Positions 1 to 8,367 of a stretch of DNA of 57,989 bases are shown piece by piece. The translations under genes were made by a program, and so were the position numbers. Under the pieces are notes generated by a model, which was given only the letters and a program-made list of their open reading frames with translations, had not been told where the DNA came from and did not search any database. The stretch comes from Oscillospiraceae bacterium (GTDB lineage: Bacteria > Bacillota > Clostridia > Oscillospirales > Oscillospiraceae), in the NCBI GenBank assembly GCA_021205095.1, contig JAJPYE010000066.1, positions 1 through 57,989 on the forward strand. The letters are read 5' to 3'. Numbering within the stretch: the first letter of the stretch is position 1; each line of letters opens with the position of its first letter.

Positions 1-42
1 TATAGGCGAACTTGGGTAAACAAAGTGTAAAACTCAATTAAA

Positions 43-789
43 TCAGCGTATCCTTATATAATTTGATAGCATATTTTTATCCAGTAAATAGGTTGCCAGC
101 TTGGCGGTACGGAGGGTCTCCTCCGGGATGAGAAGCCCTGCAAACTGCAGCGCCCAAACAATGACGGAGCAGAGAAGGAAGCCGGTAAAGATGCCGATGC
201 CAAGACCCACTATATCGTTTACGATGCCCACATAGGGCAGCCGGAAGCTCAGGTTGGGGATGTTTACAAGAACGGTCAGCAGCGCATAGATGATGATGAA
301 AAACAGAAGAAATCCGCCATACCAGGTGACGGCCTGACACAGAATCGTAATGACGGAGGAGGTGAGCGTGGCGTCGTTCTCATCCATGTATTCCACGACC
401 TTGGCGCCCAGATCTTCCGCAATGGCGTCGAAAAAGCCCAGGCTTTTATAGGTCTCAACGGCTACGGTCTCCTCGATGCCAGGGTTTTGATCCAGCAGGT
501 CGGACAGAGAATAATCCACCACATAGTTCTCGTTTTCGTCCATCTCATAGCCCAGCAGCTCATAGGTGGTATTCTCCACCTGGGTTTCCATGTAGCCGCT
601 GAGGAAGGGCTTCAGCACTGGAATTACCTCATAGGAGAAGGTATCGCTGAGAAGCTGTCCTCCGTACAGAGATAGTATGATCACCAGCACGCCGACGATT
701 CCCATGATGATGCCCTTCTTGAAGCCCTGCCAGGCGCAGGCGACAACGATGACCACCAGAATAAGGTTGATGATAGTAGCCAGAGCCAT
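43..789 (-). CDS. CvpA-family membrane protein
   Basis: 248 aa integral membrane protein. Two hydrophobic segments lie near residues 4-45, a long acidic soluble loop spans about 55-145, and two further membrane helices lie near 150-178 and 190-215. The N-terminus (glycine-rich GFKKGIIMGIVG) and helix spacing match the CvpA family, whose founding member is needed for colicin V production and whose biochemical role is poorly defined. The start has a GAGGTG ribosome site about 8 nt upstream. It is the last gene of the minus-strand run after the DUF5711-like gene, 65 nt downstream of it. The acidic loop is longer than in the smallest family members. The family call is fairly safe; the function is not known. 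The gene is complete, but its 3' end lies only 42 nt from the window edge. Confidence 0.75.
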   Translation of the reverse strand: MALATIINLILVVIVVACAWQGFKKGIIMGIVGVLVIILSLYGGQLLSDTFSYEVIPVLKPFLSGYMETQVENTTYELLGYEMDENENYVVDYSLSDLLDQNPGIEETVAVETYKSLGFFDAIAEDLGAKVVEYMDENDATLTSSVITILCQAVTWYGGFLLFFIIIYALLTVLVNIPNLSFRLPYVGIVNDIVGLGIGIFTGFLLCSVIVWALQFAGLLIPEETLRTAKLATYLLDKNMLSNYIRIR

Positions 790-853
790 AAGTCACACCT
801 CGTTATCAGTAACAATATTGAATAGACGCGAAAATCAGCGCGTCGCATTAAAA

Positions 854-2086
854 TCAGAATAAGTAGACCTCTGCGTAGTTAGAGGCGGCCAGAAGGGCCT
901 CGCCCTTGCTGCGGAGCATGGCGTATTTAAAGCCGGCAAGTCCGGTGAGGCGGCCTTTTTCCGCCAGCGAGCTGCTATACAGGATGGCGCTGTCGGAGGC
1001 CAGAATCAAAATCTCCGAATCGGAGGCGTCCAGCCAGATGATGCCGCTTTGCAGCTCCGCCTGCCCCGTCTCCCGGCCAGAGGAATCCAGGGATACCAGA
1101 ACCGAGGAGGTTCCCGCCCGGTATGGGCTGAGGGCCAGCGCCAGAAAGCTGTCTCCAAAGGCGTATCCCGTCAGATATTGGCCGTCGAAGTCATAGGTGT
1201 TTTCCCATTGGCTGCTGCCGTTAAAATAGAGAACCTGCCCCGCACTGATGGCACAGAGGCGGTTGGAGGAAAACCAGTATACATCCAGCAAAATGGTATC
1301 TGACACGGAGAAGGACGCCTGCTGCTCTGACTGGGACAGATTGAACAGCCGCACCTCGCTGCCGCTGGAGGTATAGGACAACACGGCGAGATTCCGCCCG
1401 TCCGGGGATACCAGCCCGCTCATGACCCAGGCGGAGGAGGAGTACCACTGATAAACCAGATCCAGGGAGGCGTCGTACACCTCCACCAGCGCCCGATACC
1501 CGGTGTACTCCGTGGTGATGGCAATATATCCGCCCTCCGAGACAGTCAGCGAGAGGATTGTATCCGCCGGGGTCAGTGTCTGGATATTGCCGGTCAAATC
1601 CGCCACGGTGATCGTTGTGCCGCCCAGGTCATAGAACACGGCAAAGCTGTCGCAGGAGGCAATAGCGGGGGAGTCCATAGGCGTGACCATACTGACCACC
1701 GTATTCCCCTCGCCGTCCAGCAGCTCAAACCCTGTGGAGGTGGCCACGGCCAGCCCGTCTCCCACGGAGGCAAATATCTGGCCGGAGCCGGCGTCGAAAA
1801 TATATTCCTCTTCCGCAACGGCGGCAGTGGAGACAGAGAGCGTCAGCTCGTCTGTGTTGAAGCGGCTCTCGTTTAACCATATGATGATACAGGCGGCAAA
1901 CAGAAGCAAAGCCGCGCCCAGGGCAATGAGCGCGCCCCGAAGATCCCGCCTGGAGAGCTTTTCGGCAGAGGGAACCCCTGTCTCTGTCCGGGGGGCCTTT
2001 TCCTTTTTGGGTCGCTTCTCTTTTTTGGGAGGCGCGGTTGGCGTGTCCGGCGTGTTATTGAGTTTTTTCAAGTGTTTATTTGCCAT
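854..2086 (-). CDS. DUF5711-like membrane-anchored beta-propeller protein
   Basis: 410 aa from the ATG at 2086, which I prefer over an in-frame codon 24 nt upstream because AGAGGGG sits just before it. The N-terminus is very basic and proline-rich (about 40 residues of K/P/E), then a single TM helix (around residues 50-70) and an extracytoplasmic domain made of repeated short beta-strand motifs with aromatic-glycine turns, as in WD/PQQ-like propellers. The layout matches the Clostridia family annotated as DUF5711. No enzymatic motif is visible. It sits between azlD and the CvpA-like gene, probably as a downstream member of the same transcription unit. Family assignment is from overall architecture only. 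Confidence 0.6.
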   Translation of the reverse strand: MANKHLKKLNNTPDTPTAPPKKEKRPKKEKAPRTETGVPSAEKLSRRDLRGALIALGAALLLFAACIIIWLNESRFNTDELTLSVSTAAVAEEEYIFDAGSGQIFASVGDGLAVATSTGFELLDGEGNTVVSMVTPMDSPAIASCDSFAVFYDLGGTTITVADLTGNIQTLTPADTILSLTVSEGGYIAITTEYTGYRALVEVYDASLDLVYQWYSSSAWVMSGLVSPDGRNLAVLSYTSSGSEVRLFNLSQSEQQASFSVSDTILLDVYWFSSNRLCAISAGQVLYFNGSSQWENTYDFDGQYLTGYAFGDSFLALALSPYRAGTSSVLVSLDSSGRETGQAELQSGIIWLDASDSEILILASDSAILYSSSLAEKGRLTGLAGFKYAMLRSKGEALLAASNYAEVYLF

Positions 2087-2160
2087 AGGACGCCCCTCTG
2101 AAGGTTGCAATAATATATTTTATCATATTCCGTCAAGGTTTGTCTATTGCTTTTCAGCGG

Positions 2161-2469
2161 TCAGACCAAAAACAGCTCTAAAATCAACACGGTCAGGCAG
2201 CAGGCGACGGCTACCAGAAAAAGGCTTTTGCCCCGCCAGGCCAAAATCATGCCCACGATCAGAGCGGCCAGGCCCGCCCAGGGAGAGGATGTGGCGTCCA
2301 TAATGGCGGGAAAGGTCATCACCGACAGGGTGACATAGGGGACATAGTACAAAAACGAGCGGATCGTGCGGTTTTTGATTTCCCGGCGGATCAGAACCAG
2401 GGGCAGCGCCCGCACCGCATAGGTCACGGCGGCCATAATCAGAATATATATCCACACGTTACCCTTCAT
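2161..2469 (-). CDS. azlD: AzlD-type branched-chain amino acid exporter small subunit
   Basis: 102 aa with four predicted membrane helices and the family's typical YAVRALP segment near the N-terminus (residues 17-23) and a conserved proline/tyrosine pair in RSFLYYVPY. AzlD is the small partner of AzlC; together they export branched-chain amino acids or analogues across the cytoplasmic membrane. Its start overlaps the end of azlC by 11 nt, the usual arrangement for translationally coupled subunits, which supports the call. Length is normal for the family. Confidence 0.88.
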   Translation of the reverse strand: MKGNVWIYILIMAAVTYAVRALPLVLIRREIKNRTIRSFLYYVPYVTLSVMTFPAIMDATSSPWAGLAALIVGMILAWRGKSLFLVAVACCLTVLILELFLV

Positions 2470-3187
2470 GGACGTTCGCCTCCTCGTCGTCTTTCACCGG
2501 GAACAGCAGCGCCGCCCCCAGAGAGATAACGACCGTCAGAATGATTGTCTTCACGCCGGAGGATATGCCGGAAAGCAGCTCCAGCCGACTGGCAAGATAG
2601 CTCAGCAGAAAGCTGACGGCAACCAGCGCCCCCACGATGCGGCTTTCCCTGGCCTTGGGCATAATGACTGCGAGAAACATACCGAACAGCCCTACGCTGA
2701 GGGCACTGACAATGCGGGCTGGGAGAAACTCCCCCATCAGAACGCCAGAAAAGGTACCCAGGCTCCAGCCAACCGTGGCGATAAGGGTGGAACCATAGGA
2801 ATATCGGGGATTCAGCCGCCCCGGCACGGCGATGGCCAGCCCGAACAGCTCGTCAGTGATACCATGGGCAACGAAAAAACGATGAAAAAATCTTGAATTC
2901 GGATCCAGCTTCTGGCTGACAGAGCAGCTCATAAGCATATAGCGGGCGTTTGCCACCAGGGTCATCACCGCAACCTCCCAATAGCCGCCTCCGGCGGCGA
3001 TGATGGAGAAGGCGGCAAACTGGCCGGCAGAGGTCAGGTTGGTCATGCTGGCGATCATGGCCTGGAGGGCGGTGAAGCCAGCCTGCTTGGCGGTGATGCC
3101 AATGGTCAGCGCCACGGCGAAATACCCCAGACCCACCGGGACGCCGTCCCGCAGCCCCCGACGGAACCAGCCGTTTGTCTGTTCCAT
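2459..3187 (-). CDS. azlC: AzlC-family branched-chain amino acid permease
   Basis: 242 aa from ATG 3187. That start is chosen because a TGGAGG ribosome site lies about 11 nt upstream, inside the last codons of truA; an ATG at 3205 has no such site. The protein begins with the family signature GLRDGVPVGLGYFAVALTIG and carries the conserved segment MTNLTSAGQFA, with about seven to eight hydrophobic helices. AzlC with AzlD forms a branched-chain amino acid exporter. It overlaps truA by a few nucleotides, so it is cotranscribed with the ecf-truA operon; in many Firmicutes truA is instead followed by rplM-rpsI, so the attachment of azlCD here is a local arrangement. Confidence 0.88.
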   Translation of the reverse strand: MEQTNGWFRRGLRDGVPVGLGYFAVALTIGITAKQAGFTALQAMIASMTNLTSAGQFAAFSIIAAGGGYWEVAVMTLVANARYMLMSCSVSQKLDPNSRFFHRFFVAHGITDELFGLAIAVPGRLNPRYSYGSTLIATVGWSLGTFSGVLMGEFLPARIVSALSVGLFGMFLAVIMPKARESRIVGALVAVSFLLSYLASRLELLSGISSGVKTIILTVVISLGAALLFPVKDDEEANVHEG

Positions 3188-3192
3188 TTGGT

Positions 3193-3984
3193 CTATGGCC
3201 TCCATTCTGTGAGCTGCTGGCCGCCCTGCATCATTTCCCCCACCGGGCCGTCGTACCACAGCCGGTGCATGGCGAGGCCCTGGGGAGGCATGGTCGGCCC
3301 GGTCAGACGGCGGTCGCCTGTTTCCAGCAGGGCGGGGATGTCCTCCGGCTCCAGCTTGCCGTAGGAGGCGTAGACCAGGGTGCCGACGATGGCCCGCACC
3401 ATGTTATACAAAAACCCGTTGGCGCAGACCGCCACGGTGATCAGATCGCCCTGCCGGGACACGTTGCACCAGTATATCGTGCGGACGGTGGTTTTGGTCT
3501 CCGTCCCCACGCTGCGGACGGCGGCAAAATCGTGGGTACCCACAAAGGCCGCTGCCGCCCTGGCCATGCGCTCCGTGTCCAGGGGCTGGGGATAAAAGCA
3601 GGCCCGGCGGCTGAGAAAGGGATCCCGGATGGGACTGTTGTGGATGGTATATACATACTCCTTGCGAAGGCAGGAGCCGATGGCGTTGAAATCCTCCGGG
3701 GCCTCCACGGCGGCGGATACGGCAATATCCCCCGGCAGGCGGCTGTTCAGCGCCAGGGGGATGCGTTCCACAGGAATAGGGCAGTCCGTGCGGAAATTGG
3801 CACAGTAGCGCCACGCGTGAACTCCGGCGTCCGTCCGGCCACAGCCGGTGACATGGGCGGCGTGCTTGCATACTTTGGCCACGGCCTGCTCCACCGTCTG
3901 CTGGACGGTGACGTCCTTTGCCTGGGTCTGCCAGCCGTGGTAATTCGTCCCATCATAGGAAAGGCGCAGGGCGATGTTTCTCAT
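3193..3984 (-). CDS. truA: tRNA pseudouridine(38-40) synthase TruA
   Basis: 263 aa, family-typical length. The catalytic motif GCGRTDAGVHA (residues about 47-57) holds the nucleophilic aspartate that isomerises U38-U40 in the tRNA anticodon arm. Further TruA landmarks are the N-terminal LSYDGTNYHGWQ and the C-terminal FLYNMVRAIVGTL. The start codon overlaps the stop of ecfT by 4 nt (ATGA), showing tight coupling with the ECF transporter genes, a common Firmicutes arrangement. Confidence 0.96.
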   Translation of the reverse strand: MRNIALRLSYDGTNYHGWQTQAKDVTVQQTVEQAVAKVCKHAAHVTGCGRTDAGVHAWRYCANFRTDCPIPVERIPLALNSRLPGDIAVSAAVEAPEDFNAIGSCLRKEYVYTIHNSPIRDPFLSRRACFYPQPLDTERMARAAAAFVGTHDFAAVRSVGTETKTTVRTIYWCNVSRQGDLITVAVCANGFLYNMVRAIVGTLVYASYGKLEPEDIPALLETGDRRLTGPTMPPQGLAMHRLWYDGPVGEMMQGGQQLTEWRP

Positions 3985-4787
3985 ATGCCAAACCTCCGCA
4001 GCAGCAGCACCCCGGCCACTAAGACGGCGCTCAGCAGGAACGCGACGGCGTCCCGCCGCTCCATGCGAAGCTGCTTCATTCTGGTGCGGCCCTCGCCCCC
4101 GTTATAGCACCGGCACTCCATGGCCAGGGCCAGCTCGTCCGCCCGCCGGAAGGCGGAGACGAACAGGGGTATCAAAAGGGGCAGCAGGGCCTTGGCCCTC
4201 TCCACCAGGGAGCCGGTCTCCAAATCGGCCCCGCGGGCCTTCTGGGCGGACATAATGCGGTCGGTCTCCTCGATGAGGGTGGGGATGAACCGCAGGGCGA
4301 TGGACATCATAAGACTCAGCTCATACACCGGCACGTGAATTTTTTTCAGTGGGCTTAAAAGCCGCTCTAGCCCGTCCGTGATGGATAGGGGGGAGGTGGT
4401 ATAGGTCAGCATAAAGGTGCCGGACACCAGCAGCATCACCCGCACCACCATGACAACGGCGTTTTTCAGGCCGGTATAGGTGATTTTGATAAACCGCCAA
4501 TGGAGAAGATAGTCCTCCCCGCTGGTGAAAAAGAGGTTGATGATCGCCGTAAAGACGATGAGAAATATCAGGGGCCGCAGTCCCTTGAACAGGGCCTTTG
4601 GCTTTATGTGACTGATATGAGCGGCGGCGGCCAGACACAGAGCCACCAACACATACCCGCCCACAGAGCCTGCCATAAACAGGGCGGCGATGTATATAAC
4701 GGTCAGAATCAGCTTTGTCCGGGGGTCGAGACGGTGGACGGGGGTGTCGTCCGGGAAATACTGGCCAAGGGTAATGTCCTTCAGCAT
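3981..4787 (-). CDS. ecfT: Energy-coupling factor transporter transmembrane protein EcfT
   Basis: 268 aa from ATG 4787 (GGGGGAG upstream). Features of EcfT are the N-terminal HRLDPRTKL motif, several hydrophobic helices over residues 20-130, and a cytoplasmic helix with a QKARGAD segment carrying the Ala-Arg-Gly coupling motif that docks on the EcfA ATPases. A final helix lies at the C-terminus. Together with EcfA1/A2 it powers interchangeable vitamin-binding S components, none of which is encoded in this window, so substrate cannot be stated. Overlaps both ecfA2 (7 nt) and truA (4 nt). Confidence 0.93.
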   Translation of the reverse strand: MLKDITLGQYFPDDTPVHRLDPRTKLILTVIYIAALFMAGSVGGYVLVALCLAAAAHISHIKPKALFKGLRPLIFLIVFTAIINLFFTSGEDYLLHWRFIKITYTGLKNAVVMVVRVMLLVSGTFMLTYTTSPLSITDGLERLLSPLKKIHVPVYELSLMMSIALRFIPTLIEETDRIMSAQKARGADLETGSLVERAKALLPLLIPLFVSAFRRADELALAMECRCYNGGEGRTRMKQLRMERRDAVAFLLSAVLVAGVLLLRRFGI

Positions 4788-5647
4788 GACTGCTCCCCCT
4801 TCCGTCGCCACAGGGCCAGAATGGCCTCCTGGAGCCTGTCGATGGTGTAGATGTCCTCCGGCAGATCAGCGCCCTTTTGGCGCAGAAGCATGGCGATGCG
4901 GGCCGCGCCCGGCAGGTCAAGGCCAATAGCCTGCAACCGCTCCCCCTGGGAGAATATCTTCGCCGGACTGCCGTCCATCACAATGCGGCCCCCGTCCATG
5001 ACCAACAGCCGCTCGCATCCGGCGGCGGTATCCATGTCGTGGGTCACAAGTAAAATAGTGGCGTTCCGGGCCTCTCGCCAGGCCATCAGCTTTTCCAGTA
5101 GGTCGGCCCGACCGGCGGGATCCAGTCCGGCGGTGGGTTCGTCCAGCACCAGAAGCTCCGGCTCCATGGCCAGCACGCCGGCAATGGCCGCCCGCCTCTT
5201 CTGTCCCCCGGAAAGCTCCAGGGGCGACTGTGTGAATACATCCTCTCCCAGGCCCACAAAAGCGGCGGCCTCCCGCACCCGTCGGTCTATCTCCTCCGGG
5301 GGGAGCTTTTGATTTTTCGGGCCGAAGGCGATGTCGTCGAAGACGTTTTCCTCAAAAAGCTGGTACTCCGGGTACTGGAACACCAGCCCCACCCGGAAGC
5401 GTGCGGCGCGCATGGCCTCCTTGGTGGCGAAAATATCCTCTCCGTCCAGCAGAACCGTTCCCTCCGTGGGCTTGAGGAGCGCGTTCATGTGCTGAATCAG
5501 TGTGCTTTTGCCGCTGCCGGTGTGGCCCAGCAGGCCCACCGTATGGCCTTCATACAGAGTCAGGTCGATGTGGTCAACGGCTTTTTTCTCAAAGGGGGTA
5601 CCCTGGCTGTATGTATGGGTCAGGCCCCGCAGCTCCATCAGTGGCAT
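4781..5647 (-). CDS. ecfA2: Energy-coupling factor transporter ATP-binding protein EcfA2
   Basis: 288 aa from ATG 5647, with an alternative ATG at 5638 that overlaps the stop of ecfA1; GGGAGGG lies 3 nt from the first and 12 nt from the second, so the start is uncertain by three codons. ABC ATPase motifs are intact: Walker A GHTGSGKS, Q-loop, signature ELSGGQKRRAAIAG, Walker B LLVLDEPTAGLD and switch histidine in VTHDMD. One of the two cytoplasmic ATPases of the ECF module. Downstream gene is ecfT. Confidence 0.94.
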   Translation of the reverse strand: MPLMELRGLTHTYSQGTPFEKKAVDHIDLTLYEGHTVGLLGHTGSGKSTLIQHMNALLKPTEGTVLLDGEDIFATKEAMRAARFRVGLVFQYPEYQLFEENVFDDIAFGPKNQKLPPEEIDRRVREAAAFVGLGEDVFTQSPLELSGGQKRRAAIAGVLAMEPELLVLDEPTAGLDPAGRADLLEKLMAWREARNATILLVTHDMDTAAGCERLLVMDGGRIVMDGSPAKIFSQGERLQAIGLDLPGAARIAMLLRQKGADLPEDIYTIDRLQEAILALWRRKGEQSC

Positions 5648-6474
5648 AGTCCCTCCCATATTACTGAGGCACATTCCTCATCCGTCAGGGCGTCCATTGG
5701 CAAATCCATCCCGGCGGCGTTCAGACGGCCTATCAGCTCCGTTCCGTCCGGCACTGCCAGCGCCAGGCTTTTCAGCTGCTCTGCCTGGGGAAATATTTCC
5801 CTGGGCGTACCGTCCATGGCGACCTGCCCTCCCGCCAGCACGATGATACGATCAGCGCGGGCGGCCTCCTCCATGTGATGGGTAATCAGCACTACGGTGA
5901 TGCCCTGCTCCCGGCACAGGGATTCCACCGTGTCCATTACCTCCTGACGGCCACGGGGATCCAGCATAGCGGTCGGCTCGTCCAGCACCAGCACCTCCGG
6001 CTCCATGGCCAGAATCCCGGCGATGGCTACCCGCTGCTTCTGCCCCCCGGAGAGAAGATGGGGCGCGTGCATACGCAGCTCATACATCCCCACCTGGCGG
6101 AGCGCGCTGTCCACCCGGCGGCGTATCTCCTCCGACGGAACTCCAAGGTTTTCCGGGGCAAAGGCCACGTCGTCCTCCACCACGTTCGCCACGATTTGGT
6201 TGTCCGGGTTTTGGAACACCATCCCAACCCTGCGGCGGATGGAAAGGAGATTATCGTCTTCCGCTGTGTCCAGGCCGTCCACCAGCACCCGCCCGGCGGT
6301 GGGGACAAGGATGGCGTTCAAATGCTTTGCCAGGGTGGATTTTCCGCTGCCGTTAGCCCCCAGCATTGCCACGAAGCTGCCGCGGCCAATGGAAAGATTT
6401 ATGTCCCGCAGCGCAGGAACCGTCGTTTCAGGATAGGAAAAGGACAGCCCCTGTATTTCAATTACAGACTCCAT
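5638..6474 (-). CDS. ecfA1: Energy-coupling factor transporter ATP-binding protein EcfA1
   Basis: 278 aa from ATG 6474; the ATG 9 nt upstream is too close to the GAGG ribosome site. Intact ABC ATPase motifs: Walker A GANGSGKS, signature LLSGGQKQRVAIAGI, Walker B VLVLDEPTAMLDP and switch VLITHHM. The order ecfA1-ecfA2-ecfT-truA is the standard Firmicutes ECF operon, which separates A1 from A2 here by position rather than by sequence. Confidence 0.93.
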   Translation of the reverse strand: MESVIEIQGLSFSYPETTVPALRDINLSIGRGSFVAMLGANGSGKSTLAKHLNAILVPTAGRVLVDGLDTAEDDNLLSIRRRVGMVFQNPDNQIVANVVEDDVAFAPENLGVPSEEIRRRVDSALRQVGMYELRMHAPHLLSGGQKQRVAIAGILAMEPEVLVLDEPTAMLDPRGRQEVMDTVESLCREQGITVVLITHHMEEAARADRIIVLAGGQVAMDGTPREIFPQAEQLKSLALAVPDGTELIGRLNAAGMDLPMDALTDEECASVIWEGLCH

Positions 6475-6527
6475 GCTGTGCATTACCTCGAAAAATTCGG
6501 AAAGAGTTGGGCTTTAACAATCCATAA

Positions 6528-7391
6528 TTAGTATTCCCACCGGCAGCTTGCCCCGCAGGGGAGTACCAGGCCGGAGGCTGCGGCCCGCAGACCAAGTTCC
6601 TGGGCGTCGCTGCGGCCTCCGGCGTATTTTTTGGTGAAAAGGCTTTCGGATATATAGGTCAGCACCGACGGGGAAAGACCCGTGGTATAGGAATTTATCA
6701 AAACGAAAAGGGGCTTGTCGCTCAAAAGCTGGTTCACGATCTGGCACAGGGGCCAGAGATTATCCTCCAGCCGCCACACCTCGCCCCCCGGCCCCCGGCC
6801 ATAGGAGGGGGGATCCATGATGATCGCATCGTATACGTGGCCCCGGCGTATCTCCCGCTGGCAGAATTTCACGCAGTCGTCCACAATCCAGCGGACGCTT
6901 CTGTCCGCCACGCCGCTGAGAGCGGCGTTTTCCCTGGCCCACTGCACCATGCCCTTGGCGGCGTCCACATGGCACACGCTGGCCCCGGCCTTGAGGCAGG
7001 CGCAGGTGGCGGCCCCCGTATAGGCGAAAAGGTTCAGCACCTGAATCGGGCGGTTCGCAGTGCGGATTTTTTCCATGGCCCAGTCCCAGTTGGTCGCCTG
7101 CTCCGGGAAAATGCCGGTGTGCTTGAAGCTCATGGGCTTCACCTGGAAGGTCAGAGATCCATAGGCGATTTTCCAGCTCTGAGGCAGACGGTGCTTCTCC
7201 CACGCGCCGCCTCCGGCGGCGCTGCGGCGGTAGACAGCCTCCGGCGTCTTCCACCGGGGATCCCGCCGCTCCGTGGCCCAGATGGCCTGTGGGTCAGGGC
7301 GCAAAAGAATATGGCTGCCCCACCGCTCCAGCTTCTCGCCCTTGGATGCGTCGATCAGCTCATAGTCCTTCCATTTTTCAGAAATCCACAT
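6528..7391 (-). CDS. Class I SAM-dependent RNA methyltransferase (RlmI/COG1092-like)
   Basis: 287 aa. A Rossmann methyltransferase domain shows motif I LNLFAYTGAATCACLKAGA (about residues 120-138) and the catalytic-region motif IMDPPSYGRGPGG (about 190-202), as in COG1092 enzymes that methylate 23S rRNA cytosine. The N-terminal PUA domain present in full RlmI is missing, which is frequent in Firmicutes homologues. Substrate is therefore inferred from family only. It lies immediately upstream of the ecf operon, 53 nt from ecfA1, on the same strand. Confidence 0.8.
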   Translation of the reverse strand: MWISEKWKDYELIDASKGEKLERWGSHILLRPDPQAIWATERRDPRWKTPEAVYRRSAAGGGAWEKHRLPQSWKIAYGSLTFQVKPMSFKHTGIFPEQATNWDWAMEKIRTANRPIQVLNLFAYTGAATCACLKAGASVCHVDAAKGMVQWARENAALSGVADRSVRWIVDDCVKFCQREIRRGHVYDAIIMDPPSYGRGPGGEVWRLEDNLWPLCQIVNQLLSDKPLFVLINSYTTGLSPSVLTYISESLFTKKYAGGRSDAQELGLRAAASGLVLPCGASCRWEY

Positions 7392-7450
7392 ATGTACTCC
7401 ATTATTCCTATAATATCAAAAGAAGATCAACTTACCGTCAAGGCGATGGG

Positions 7451-8254
7451 TTAGTTCATGTAATAAGCCGCCACCACGCTGGAAACCAGGATCCCGTCCA
7501 CCTCGCCGTTTTTCAGAGCCTGAAAAAGACCGTCCGTATCGGTCTGATAGACCACGGAACCCAGGCTGTTCATAAAGCTCTCGTCCTGCTGCAAAACGGA
7601 CATATCGGCCACGGTAACGCCCAGAGTTTTGTTCCGTAGACCGGCCCTCCGGCGGATGCGGGTGCTGGTGCTGGTGACAAGCACATATTGACTGGTCAGG
7701 TAGGCGGGGGAGTAGTCGAAGCCGGAGGTTTGATTCGTCCCGGAAATACCCATGGCCATGTCGATGTTGCCGGAATTCAGCTCTATGTCCGCGTCGGCGA
7801 TGTCGATGGGGTACAGCGCCATGCTCCAGCCCAGATAGCCGCACAGATAGCTGGCAAGCTCCACGTCAAAGCCGCTGTAGCCGTCCCCGGAGGCGTAGCT
7901 CATGGGCATATTGGTGATGTCGATGCCCACGGTAATGGTGCGCTCCGGCACCGTGTCCCACAGCTCGTCCATGGCCCCGGACTGACCTCGAATGGCGGTC
8001 AGATTTTCACCGAACCAACTGTTTGAAAGGGAACGAAGCACGCCGCTGGCCGCCAGCTCATACAGGGCGGCGGTGACATATTCGGCGATCTGGTCGCCCT
8101 CTCGAAAGGCGATGACGTAGCTGCTCTCGGCACCGAAGGAATCGACCGTGCGATAGCCGTTGCCGCTGGAGCCGGAGCTGCCGGAGCAGGCCGTCAGGCC
8201 AAAAAGAAGAGCAAAGCATAAAATCAGGCACAGGATTCGGACGGTTCGCGGCAT
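7451..8254 (-). CDS. Amino-acid ABC transporter substrate-binding lipoprotein (second copy)
   Basis: 267 aa from ATG 8254, which follows a perfect AAGGAGG; upstream in-frame codons lie inside a terminator hairpin. A lipoprotein signal ends at a lipobox LTAC (about residues 20-23), followed by a Ser/Gly linker and a type 2 periplasmic-binding fold (solute-binding family 3) with motifs such as GFDVELASYLCGYLGW. It closes the transporter cluster and is only moderately similar to the first binding protein at 9998-10816, so it may broaden substrate range or act as a sensor. Substrate (polar amino acids) is inferred from the ATPase and permease. Confidence 0.82.
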   Translation of the reverse strand: MPRTVRILCLILCFALLFGLTACSGSSGSSGNGYRTVDSFGAESSYVIAFREGDQIAEYVTAALYELAASGVLRSLSNSWFGENLTAIRGQSGAMDELWDTVPERTITVGIDITNMPMSYASGDGYSGFDVELASYLCGYLGWSMALYPIDIADADIELNSGNIDMAMGISGTNQTSGFDYSPAYLTSQYVLVTSTSTRIRRRAGLRNKTLGVTVADMSVLQQDESFMNSLGSVVYQTDTDGLFQALKNGEVDGILVSSVVAAYYMN

Positions 8255-8266
8255 GAGGAGCCTCCT

Positions 8267-8301
8267 TAAAAACAAAATCCATGCGGCAGGCACGGATTTT
8301 A
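8267..8301 (-). terminator. Hairpin terminator/attenuator before second binding protein
   Basis: On the minus strand, AAAATCC pairs with GGATTTT across a short GC-containing stem and is followed by GTTTTTAA. It lies between the ATPase gene and the second binding-protein gene and ends just before the AAGGAGG of the latter, so it could limit readthrough and make the last gene depend partly on its own promoter. Inferred from sequence complementarity only. Confidence 0.5.
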
Positions 8302-8367
8302 TAGTATCATGGTATATGGTATGAAATCAAGTGTCTAAACCTTAAAGTTTTCCAAGATTTTCCGTGT

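Noticed and set aside
3175-4107. 310-codon plus-strand frame across truA
   Set aside because: Opposite to truA, which has full catalytic motifs; His/Gly-rich shadow.
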